From positions 1-64,000 of the forward strand of contig CACZVX010000002.1 in assembly GCA_902784755.1 (NCBI GenBank): a stretch of 64,000 bases of DNA. Direction: 5' to 3'. Shown one piece after another: positions 15,591 to 23,194 of the stretch. A program made the translations under genes and the position numbers. Below the pieces are notes generated by a model. The model did no database searches and was not told the origin of the DNA. It worked only from the letters and a program-made list of their open reading frames with translations. Numbering within the stretch: position 1 is the stretch's first letter; each line of letters opens with the position of its first letter. Source of the stretch: an uncultured Prevotellaceae bacterium. Its GTDB lineage: Bacteria > Bacteroidota > Bacteroidia > Bacteroidales > Bacteroidaceae.

Positions 15591-18008
15591 ATGAACAAGA
15601 TATTTCAATTAGCAGTAGGAACTTTGTTCGCAGGCTTGGCCTTGACGGCTTGCTCGCCCGACAGTTTCGACGGAGCCGATCCTAATGGGAAACCCACGGT
15701 CAGCGGTACCGACTTCCAGATGACCGTCGACCAGGAGACCAATCAGATGGTGGCTACCTATACCCCTGCCCCCGGCACTTATCCCATCTGGATTCTCAAC
15801 GGCACACAATATTCCACGCTTTCCGAAGTGGGTTACAATAATCCCGAGCAGGGAACCTACACCGTAGAGCTGAAGTTGGGTAACCGCAACGGTATCTCGG
15901 ATGCAGGACTGAAGAAGGAATTTACCTTCAACGAGACAAAGATCGACTATTCGGCTGATTTCCGCCGCATCTGCAATAAAGAATGGCGTATTGCCAATAG
16001 GGAAGTGGCCCACATGGGTTGCGGTCCTGCCGGTACAGCAGCTACAGAGTGGTGGGCAGCGCAAGCAAACGACAAGAAGGACTTCGGCGTATATGACGAC
16101 CGTATTACCTTTACCGCTGAAAACCGTAAGGGTGGAACCTACACCTACAATGCCGGTGAAGACGGCATGACTTACGTGAACAAGGGAACCAAGTGGGCCA
16201 ATAAAGCCCCTGAGGATGTTGACGTGGCACTGGGCAACCAGACTGCCTCATGGAGTTTCGAAGTCTACGATTGGGAGGATGCCGATGGCAACGTCACCAA
16301 GCAGACCTATATCCAACTGGGTGCAAAAACCTTGTTCCCCTACATATCGAGCGATGCTCAGTACGAGAATCCCAAATTCCGCATTGAGACTCTGACAGCC
16401 ACCAAGATGGTGCTGGTTTACGATTCTCCTGACCGTGATATAGCCTGGCGCTTTATCCTGACCAGTGCTGCTGATGAGCGCTTGGTAGAGGAGAGCGGTT
16501 TCGATGCCAGCAGTGACTTCAACCTTTGGAAGGGTGTTACACCGAACATATCGTTCTACTTTGCCCCTGGTTGGTCACCTGATCGTACTGCTGAAATGCA
16601 GGCCAGTCTTGTTGCAGGTAACAATGACTATACTGTTACTGTGCCCGATGCTTGCTTCGACCGCTGGCAGGCTCAGATGCACCTTCATACTGATCTTAAC
16701 ATCAATGCTGCAACCAGCTATGACTTCTCCGTCATCTTCAGTGCTGATAAGGATATCGACGGTGTGACCGTGAAACTCACCGACGAGACGGATGCTGATG
16801 CCATCATCGATGTCGATAACGTCAGTCTGAAGGCAGGTCAGGACTATGTCTTCTGGAAGAGCAATATTCCAGGCAAGGATCTCTCGAAGGTGAAGTTGGT
16901 ATTTGACTTCGGACACGCCACAGAAGCAACGACTATCAATATTAACAATGTGGTGCTGAAGGATCATGCCAACAACGACGGTACAAAGATTCCTGAAGAA
17001 GGTGGCGGTGGTGACACACCAAAGATGGATTGGGATTACGAGAGTGGTGCCAACTTATGGAAGGCTGTTGATGACGGTTCGCTTTTCGATGCTTTCGGAT
17101 ACTATTTCGCCGACAATGGCTGGGGCGCCATCTCCTATAATGAGGCTACCCACAGCAGCGACATCTATGAGATTACACTGCCTGAAGGTCTTGGAGGCAC
17201 ACAGTGGCAGGGACAGTTCCACATAGATACCAAGTTGACAGCCAGTGCTTCTAAGGCTTACAACTTCTACATGGTGATGGAGGCTGATGCCGATTGTCCG
17301 AATGTAACCATCAAACTCACCGACTCTGGTGACTCAAACTATTTCTGCGAAGGACGCCATAACTTGAAGGGCGATGTTCCATTTATTTTCAAATTGGAAG
17401 GAGCAACTCTTAAAGAAGGTGCCGATGCCACAGCTATCCGCCTGTTCTTCGACTTTGGCGGTTCGCCTGCAGGTACTCATGTTAAGATTAGCAAGATCTA
17501 TTTCGAAGAGGCTGTCAGTCTGAACTACGATGATGCCAGCAACCTATGGAAGGCTGTTGATGACGGAACCGTAGGCAGCTCATTCGGCTACTACTTCGCC
17601 GACAATGGCTGGGGTGCCATCTCCTATAATGAGGCTACCCACAGTGGCGACACCTATGAGATTACGCTGCCCGAAGGCCTTGGTGGCTCACAGTGGCAAG
17701 GTCAGTTCCACATTGATACCCAACTTACGGCTTCTGCTTCGAAGCAGTATCATTTCCAGCTGGTGATGGAGACCGATCAGGATTGTCCAGGTGTGACAAT
17801 TAAGCTTACCGATTCGGGCGATTCCAATTTCTTCTGCGAAGGTCGTCACAACATCAAGGCTGATGAGCCTTACGTTTTCACCCTGAAGAATGCTACCCTG
17901 AAAGAAGGTACCGATGCATCAGCTATCCGTTTGTTCTTTGACTTCGGAGGCTCACCTGCAGGTACCAATGTGAAGATCAGCAAAATTATCTTTAAGGAAG
18001 CACAATAA
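15591..18008 (+). CDS. Surface glycan-binding lipoprotein with three binding modules (PUL 1)
   Basis: 805 residues. Lipoprotein signal (LALTAC, Cys about 21). Residues 30-120 resemble an Ig-like spacer (GTYPIWILNGTQYSTLSEVG). Three beta-sandwich modules follow, each opening with NLWK: N311, N488 and N651. The second and third are about 80% identical by my hand alignment (124 of 154 positions); the first is a distant version. Aromatic-rich motifs (GYYFADNGWGAISYNEA) and FHIDT/LFFDFGGSPAGT suggest family-4-like carbohydrate-binding modules. It would bind polysaccharide at the cell surface for the GH16 enzyme encoded directly after it (TAAATG junction). The ligand is inferred, not shown. Confidence 0.8.
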   Translation: MNKIFQLAVGTLFAGLALTACSPDSFDGADPNGKPTVSGTDFQMTVDQETNQMVATYTPAPGTYPIWILNGTQYSTLSEVGYNNPEQGTYTVELKLGNRNGISDAGLKKEFTFNETKIDYSADFRRICNKEWRIANREVAHMGCGPAGTAATEWWAAQANDKKDFGVYDDRITFTAENRKGGTYTYNAGEDGMTYVNKGTKWANKAPEDVDVALGNQTASWSFEVYDWEDADGNVTKQTYIQLGAKTLFPYISSDAQYENPKFRIETLTATKMVLVYDSPDRDIAWRFILTSAADERLVEESGFDASSDFNLWKGVTPNISFYFAPGWSPDRTAEMQASLVAGNNDYTVTVPDACFDRWQAQMHLHTDLNINAATSYDFSVIFSADKDIDGVTVKLTDETDADAIIDVDNVSLKAGQDYVFWKSNIPGKDLSKVKLVFDFGHATEATTININNVVLKDHANNDGTKIPEEGGGGDTPKMDWDYESGANLWKAVDDGSLFDAFGYYFADNGWGAISYNEATHSSDIYEITLPEGLGGTQWQGQFHIDTKLTASASKAYNFYMVMEADADCPNVTIKLTDSGDSNYFCEGRHNLKGDVPFIFKLEGATLKEGADATAIRLFFDFGGSPAGTHVKISKIYFEEAVSLNYDDASNLWKAVDDGTVGSSFGYYFADNGWGAISYNEATHSGDTYEITLPEGLGGSQWQGQFHIDTQLTASASKQYHFQLVMETDQDCPGVTIKLTDSGDSNFFCEGRHNIKADEPYVFTLKNATLKEGTDASAIRLFFDFGGSPAGTNVKISKIIFKEAQ
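17052..18002 (+). repeat. Tandem duplication of a carbohydrate-binding module
   Basis: Two coding units, 17052-17513 and 17541-18002, offset by 489 bases (163 codons). Long stretches are identical at DNA level, for example around 17130-17153 and 17619-17642, so the copy is fairly recent and could recombine. Confidence 0.85.
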
Positions 18009-19133
18009 ATGAAAAGGTTCATGCTTAATACATTCCTGCTCACTCTCGCCGTAGCCCTTTGGGGCTGCGGAGGGAGCGACAATGACGACACGCTGCCTGT
18101 TCCTAATGTCAGCATCACTGTGTCGCAGACCAGCATAACCGCGCCGGCCAGCGGTGGCACCTACACCGTCAATGTCACTACCACTGGCAAAGAGTGGGGC
18201 GCCTATGCCGACAAAGACTTTATCAAGTTAGATATGAAGAATTCGGCTGCCCAGTCGGGCACACTGACGGTTTCGGTTCCTGCTAATCCGACGACCAGTG
18301 CCCGCACGGGCACCGTCACGGTCATTTCAGGTCAGGCCCGCCAGACCATCAGCGTCTCGCAGGAGGCTGCCGCCGAGTCTGCATACAATGCTCCCGAAGG
18401 CTACCGTCTTGTATGGCAGGACGAGTTCGACAAGGGTTCCGAACTGAATGCCAGCGATTGGACCCATGAGGTTCAGAGAGACCACTGGGTGAACAACGAA
18501 TTGCAGAACTATGTGAACCATAAGTCGCCCGACGGCAAACTGGTCACTGAGATCAAGGGCGGTAAGCTGCGCATCAACTGCTTCAAGGAGAACGGCAAGG
18601 TGTATTCCGGTCGTGTCTATGCTCACGTCAACGAGGGCTGGCAGTATGGATACTTCGAGGCCAGCATCAAGCTGCCTAAAGGCAAGGGCACTTGGCCTGC
18701 CTTCTGGATGATGCCCGTGGGCAACGACTGGAACACCAACCCCTGGCCCATGTGTGGCGAGATTGACATCATGGAGGAAGTGGGCGTTGTGCCTAACGAA
18801 GTGTCGTCAAGTGTCCACACGCAGGACTACAACCACACCAAGAACACGCAGAAGACGCACGCCATGACGATTGCCGACGCTGAAGGTGCCTTCCATACCT
18901 ATGCCCTGCTCTGGACTCCCGATGAGATTACGACCTACGTCGACGGCAAGGAACAGTTGCACGTCACGAAGGCTGTACTTGGCAGCGGTCACAACCAGTG
19001 GCCCTTCCACTATGCCTTCTATCCCATCTTCAACCTCGCATGGGGTGGCGACTGGGGCGGCATGAATGGCGTTGACGAAAGTGCACTTCCTGTCACTATG
19101 GAAGTTGATTATGTCCGTGTGTTCCAGAAGTAA
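18009..19133 (+). CDS. BACON-GH16 endo-beta-glucanase lipoprotein
   Basis: 374 residues. Lipoprotein signal (ALWGC, Cys20); a BACON domain at about 33-118; GH16 catalytic domain at about 128-374. The catalytic motif GEIDIMEEVG gives E251 (nucleophile), D253 and E256 (acid/base) in the ExDxxE arrangement of laminarinases and some beta-1,3-1,4-glucanases. Other GH16 marks: YFEASIKLPKGKGTWPAFWMM and the closing MEVDYVRVFQK. It probably cuts the beta-glucan backbone at the cell surface before SusCD import. The start codon touches the previous stop, so translation is coupled. Choice between laminarin and mixed-linkage glucan is open. Confidence 0.92.
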   Translation: MKRFMLNTFLLTLAVALWGCGGSDNDDTLPVPNVSITVSQTSITAPASGGTYTVNVTTTGKEWGAYADKDFIKLDMKNSAAQSGTLTVSVPANPTTSARTGTVTVISGQARQTISVSQEAAAESAYNAPEGYRLVWQDEFDKGSELNASDWTHEVQRDHWVNNELQNYVNHKSPDGKLVTEIKGGKLRINCFKENGKVYSGRVYAHVNEGWQYGYFEASIKLPKGKGTWPAFWMMPVGNDWNTNPWPMCGEIDIMEEVGVVPNEVSSSVHTQDYNHTKNTQKTHAMTIADAEGAFHTYALLWTPDEITTYVDGKEQLHVTKAVLGSGHNQWPFHYAFYPIFNLAWGGDWGGMNGVDESALPVTMEVDYVRVFQK

Positions 19134-19158
19134 GAATACGATTCAAACAGGAGTGGGT

Positions 19159-19550
19159 ATGAATAAATCGGTGTTTGTTCTTAGCAGTAAATATGAGTAT
19201 GTCTTATGGGCTCTTCTAACGAGTCTGTTCATGCTCACTCCCATTTTCTCCAAGGCTCAGCAATACAAGCAGCTTACGGATGTTCCTACCGTTTATATCG
19301 AGACGGAGAACAATCAAAGCATTACCAGTAAGGAGGATTATATCAACTGCACCGTGATCTTTGTGGACGGCGGTGAGGTGACCGCCTATCCCAATATTCA
19401 GATTCGGGGAAGGGGAAACTATGGTTTCTGGAGGTAACAAACAATAATGCCAAGGAAGTCTTTATTTTTCCACGTCGCGAGGCATCATGTATAACCTCTC
19501 GATTGCTCAAAGGTATTTATATCTTAAAAGGGAAGAAGATAATTAGATAG
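19159..19550 (+). pseudogene. CotH-like protein gene with large internal deletion
   Basis: The frame from ATG 19159 has an uncleaved or signal-like hydrophobic start, then VPTVYIETENNQSITSKEDY and YPNIQIRGRGNYGF, the N-terminal signature of bacterial CotH-family proteins (usually 450 or more residues). It stops at 19437. In another frame from about 19431 to the TAG at 19548-19550 comes a short tail with SRLLKGIYILKGKKIIR, like a C-terminal secretion-sorting (T9SS type A) end. So the head and tail of one exported protein are joined by a deletion and frameshift. The 92-residue product is unlikely to work. It lies inside the PUL operon between GH16 and GH5. Confidence 0.65.
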
Positions 19551-19588
19551 CAGTATTCTTTTCATCTTTTAATAATTACACAAGAAAT

Positions 19589-20821
19589 ATGAGAAAATTG
19601 TTTTTCTTGCTGACCGTTGTGTGCTGGCTGACAGGCAGTATAAGCTGTGAGGCAAAGGATACGAAGTTTGTCCATGTGGACGGTGTGAATCTGGTGAAGC
19701 CTGATGGCGGGAAACTGTTCATTCAGGGTACCAATCTGGGCAACTGGCTCAATCCTGAAGGGTATATGTTCGGACTGAGTAAGACTAACTCCGCGTGGAT
19801 GATAGACCTGATGCTTCGTGAGGCTATCGGTCCCGATGAGACTGCGGCATTCTGGCAACAGTTCAAGGAGAACTACATCACTGAGGCCGACATCCGTTTC
19901 ATTGCCTCTACAGGTGCGAATACAATTCGCCTGCCATTCAACTACAAACTCTTTACCGATGAGGACTATATGGGGTTGACCAATAACCTCGGCGAAGGAT
20001 TCCGGTGGATTGACAAGGTGGTGGAATGGTGCCGGAAGGCAGGACTTTACCTGATTCTCGACATGCATGATTGTCCGGGTAGTCAGACGGGCGATAACAT
20101 TGACGACGGCTTCGGTTATCCCTGGTTGTTCGAAAGCGAAAAGAGTCAGCTGCTGTTCTGCGATATCTGGCAGCAAATTGCCCGCCGCTATCGTAATGAG
20201 ACCGTGATCCTCGGCTATGAGCTGATGAACGAGCCGATAGCTCACTATTTCAAGAACAAGGAAGAAATGAACCAGCGTCTTGAACCCCTTTACAAACGGG
20301 CGGTGAAGGCTATACGCAGCGTTGACAGAAATCATGTGGTGTTGTTAGGCGGGGCCAGATGGAACAGTGATTTCTTCATGTTCTCCGACTGGACCTTCGA
20401 CAATAATATTATGTACACCTGCCACCGATATGGCGGCGAGGCTACAGCAAAGGCTATCAACGACTACATCAGTTTCCGCGACAAGACTGGACTTCCCATG
20501 TATATGGGAGAGATAGGCCATAACACCAACCAGTGGCAAAGCGATTTCGTCAAGGTGATGAAGGACAATAATATTGGTTATACCTTCTGGCCTTACAAAA
20601 AACTCGACGGATCGTGCATGATGGGCATCAGCCGTCCTGAGCTGTGGGATAGCATAGTGGTAAAATTCTCAGAAGCTGAGCGCACCACCTATGCCAATAT
20701 GCGTGAGGCCCGTCCTGACCAAAAACTCTTCCGTGAGCAGCTCAAGGCATTCATCGTGAATTGCCGCTTTGAGAACTGCCTAGAACAAAAAGAATACATT
20801 CAATCAATGAGATTAAAATGA
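19589..20821 (+). CDS. Glycoside hydrolase family 5 enzyme
   Basis: 410 residues with an N-terminal signal; GSISC at 16-20 could be a lipobox. A TIM-barrel GH5 enzyme: NTIRLPFNY (111-119), LDMHDCPGSQTG, acid/base E215 in GYELMNEP, CHRYGGEA, and nucleophile E308 in YMGEIG. The arrangement resembles beta-glucosidase/exo-1,3-glucanase-type GH5 members (GNWLNPEGY near 51-59) rather than classical endocellulases. It would trim beta-glucan fragments. It overlaps the following GH3 gene by 4 bases (ATGA), so they are translationally coupled. Subfamily and linkage cannot be fixed by eye. Confidence 0.85.
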   Translation: MRKLFFLLTVVCWLTGSISCEAKDTKFVHVDGVNLVKPDGGKLFIQGTNLGNWLNPEGYMFGLSKTNSAWMIDLMLREAIGPDETAAFWQQFKENYITEADIRFIASTGANTIRLPFNYKLFTDEDYMGLTNNLGEGFRWIDKVVEWCRKAGLYLILDMHDCPGSQTGDNIDDGFGYPWLFESEKSQLLFCDIWQQIARRYRNETVILGYELMNEPIAHYFKNKEEMNQRLEPLYKRAVKAIRSVDRNHVVLLGGARWNSDFFMFSDWTFDNNIMYTCHRYGGEATAKAINDYISFRDKTGLPMYMGEIGHNTNQWQSDFVKVMKDNNIGYTFWPYKKLDGSCMMGISRPELWDSIVVKFSEAERTTYANMREARPDQKLFREQLKAFIVNCRFENCLEQKEYIQSMRLK

Positions 20822-23091
20822 AGAAAAAGAGAATAATTTCCGTTTTGCTGCTTCTTGGCGGCATGTGGCTTTCCGTGTCAGCACAGACGAAGCCTATATA
20901 TCTCGATGAGACGAAACCCATTGAGCAACGCGTGGAGGATGCCTTGCAGCGCATGACGCTCGACGAGAAGATTGCCGTGATTCATGCCCAGTCTAAATTC
21001 TCGGCTGCTGGTGTGAAGAGATTGGGCATTCCCGATATGTGGACGGATGACGGACCTCATGGTGTGCGTCCTGACGTGCTTTGGGATGAGTGGGTACAAG
21101 CTGGCCAGACCAATGACTCCTGTGTGGCTTTCCCTGCACTCACTTGTCTGGCAGCTACCTGGAATCCGCAGATGGCGCGCCTCTATGGTGAGAGTCTGGG
21201 AGAAGAAGCCCTTTACCGTGACAAGGATATGATTCTGGGCCCTGGTGTCAACATCTTGCGGACACCGCTCAACGGACGCAACTTCGAGTATATGGGTGAA
21301 GACCCGTTCCTGGCTTCCCGGATGGTGGCGCCCTATGTTCAAGGATTGCAGTCGAAAGGCATCTCTTCATGTGTGAAGCACTATGCGCTGAACAACGATG
21401 AGACTTATCGCCATCAGGTGAACGTGAAGGTCAGCGACCGTGCCCTTCATGAAATCTATCTGCCTGCTTTCAAGGCTGCTGTCCAGGAAGGAAAGGCATG
21501 GGCCATAATGGGTGCTTACAATTTGTACAACAATCAACACAATTGTCACAACGAAATCTTGCTGAATAACATTCTGAAACGTGATTGGGCATTCGACGGA
21601 GTAGTTGTTAGCGACTGGGGTGGTGCTCATAATATGGATGAGGCCATTCGCAACGGTCTAGATATGGAATTTGGTACATGGACCGACGGTTTGACGATGG
21701 GCGCTACCAATGCCTATGATAATTATTATCTTTCCCTCTCATATAAAAAAGCCATTCAGAATGGGACTTACACCGAACGTGAACTGAACGATAAAGTGCG
21801 CCGCGTGCTGCGTCTGCATTTCCGTACGACGATGAACCGTCAGCGTCCTTATGGTGCCTTGTGTTCTGATGCGCATTATGAGGCAGCCCGAAAGATTGGT
21901 ACGGAAGGGATCGTACTGCTGAAAAACAGCCCCTCTTCCCCCAAGGGGGAGCGCATACTGCCCCTGACTGCTGAGAAACTTTCGGGGAGCTCTATCCTTG
22001 TCGTCGGCGAGAATGCCATCAAGCCCATGACGGTGGGTGGTGGCTCTTCTTCGTTGAAAGTGCAGCACGAAATCTCTCCGCTTGAGGGGCTTCGCCGTCA
22101 GTTGGTTATGCTTCAATCATCCTGCAAAGTGGATTTTGCCCGTGGTTATGTGGGTGACACCACCAGCTTTTATAATAATGTGAAGATGAACGTGGATCTG
22201 ACAGAAAGCCGTCAGCCGCAGGAACTGATCGCAGAGGCGGTGGAGAAAGCCAAAGGTGCAGACTATGTGATTGTTTTCGGAGGACTCAATAAGAGCAATC
22301 ATCAGGATTGCGAGGGCACCGACCGTGAAGTTTATGGCCTTCCCTACGGACAGGACCAGTTAATAGAGGCTCTTTCTAAGGTTAATAATAGGTTAGTTTT
22401 TGTGAACATCTCTGGAAATCCGGTGGCTATGCCATGGCGCAAACAGGTGGCAGCCATCGTCCAGGGATGGTACATCGGTTCTGAAGCAGGAAATGCTTTG
22501 GCAGATGTGATTTTAGGCCATGTTAATCCTTCAGGCAAACTGCCTTTCACTTGGTATGATGCACTCGAGGACTGCGCAGCCCACGCGCTGAACACTTACC
22601 CCGGCACATGGCGCTCGGATGGCAGTAAGGTTATCGATGAAGAATACAAGGAAGGCATCTATGTGGGCTACCGTTGGACTGACCGTCAGAAGAAACGCCC
22701 TGCCTATGCTTTCGGACATGGGCTGAGCTATACCACCTTCGAATTGTCAAAGGCCGTGGCCGACAAAAAAGAAATGTCGCTTTCAGACAATATTTCCTTT
22801 ACTGTTCAAGTTAAGAATATAGGAACGATGGCAGGAGCCGAAGTCGTGCAGCTGTATGTCAGCGATAAGAAGGCTTCCGTTGACCGTCCCCTGAAGGAGT
22901 TGAAGGCCTTCCAGAAAGTGTTCCTGCAACCCGGCGAGAGCAAGGAGGTCAGACTTACGATCGGTAAGGATGCGCTGAGTTTCTATGATGAGGCCATAGC
23001 TTCTTGGAAGGCAGAAGCCGGACAGTTTGAGGCTTTGATAGGAACGGCTTCTGATCAGATTTCTTCAAGAGTGAAATTCTCATTGAAATAA
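20818..23091 (+). CDS. GH3 beta-glucosidase (first copy)
   Basis: 757 residues. Signal peptide ending SVSAQ; GH3 N-terminal barrel with KHYALNNDE (about 187-195) and nucleophile D266 in GVVVSDWGGAHN; C-terminal sandwich domain with LLVVGENA-type strand and FGGLNKSNHQDCEG; fibronectin-III-like end (VKNIGTMAGAEVVQLYV). It releases glucose from beta-linked oligosaccharides in the periplasm. An unusual segment SPSSPKGER (371-379) is inserted after LLKN and is encoded by a small G/C palindrome (about 21932-21950). Paralogous to, but clearly different from, the next GH3 gene. Confidence 0.93.
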   Translation: MKKKRIISVLLLLGGMWLSVSAQTKPIYLDETKPIEQRVEDALQRMTLDEKIAVIHAQSKFSAAGVKRLGIPDMWTDDGPHGVRPDVLWDEWVQAGQTNDSCVAFPALTCLAATWNPQMARLYGESLGEEALYRDKDMILGPGVNILRTPLNGRNFEYMGEDPFLASRMVAPYVQGLQSKGISSCVKHYALNNDETYRHQVNVKVSDRALHEIYLPAFKAAVQEGKAWAIMGAYNLYNNQHNCHNEILLNNILKRDWAFDGVVVSDWGGAHNMDEAIRNGLDMEFGTWTDGLTMGATNAYDNYYLSLSYKKAIQNGTYTERELNDKVRRVLRLHFRTTMNRQRPYGALCSDAHYEAARKIGTEGIVLLKNSPSSPKGERILPLTAEKLSGSSILVVGENAIKPMTVGGGSSSLKVQHEISPLEGLRRQLVMLQSSCKVDFARGYVGDTTSFYNNVKMNVDLTESRQPQELIAEAVEKAKGADYVIVFGGLNKSNHQDCEGTDREVYGLPYGQDQLIEALSKVNNRLVFVNISGNPVAMPWRKQVAAIVQGWYIGSEAGNALADVILGHVNPSGKLPFTWYDALEDCAAHALNTYPGTWRSDGSKVIDEEYKEGIYVGYRWTDRQKKRPAYAFGHGLSYTTFELSKAVADKKEMSLSDNISFTVQVKNIGTMAGAEVVQLYVSDKKASVDRPLKELKAFQKVFLQPGESKEVRLTIGKDALSFYDEAIASWKAEAGQFEALIGTASDQISSRVKFSLK

Positions 23092-23110
23092 TATAACGGA
23101 ACACAGTGAC

Positions 23111-23146
23111 GATAATGATGACTATGACAATGACAATGACTTTGAC
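23111..23146 (+). repeat. Hexanucleotide tandem repeat between the two GH3 genes
   Basis: Six imperfect 6-base units (GATAAT, GATGAC, TATGAC, AATGAC, AATGAC, TTTGAC). ACAGTGA (23103-23109) and TCACTGT (23171-23177) enclose it and could form a stem. Confidence 0.55.
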
Positions 23147-23194
23147 AAAAAAACGCTGTGTCTCCGAGTCTCACTGTACAAAAAAATACTGATT

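Noticed and set aside
19066..19158. Start of the CotH-like frame inside the GH16 gene
   Set aside because: It would overlap the GH16 end; ATG 19159 follows the stop and begins a hydrophobic leader.
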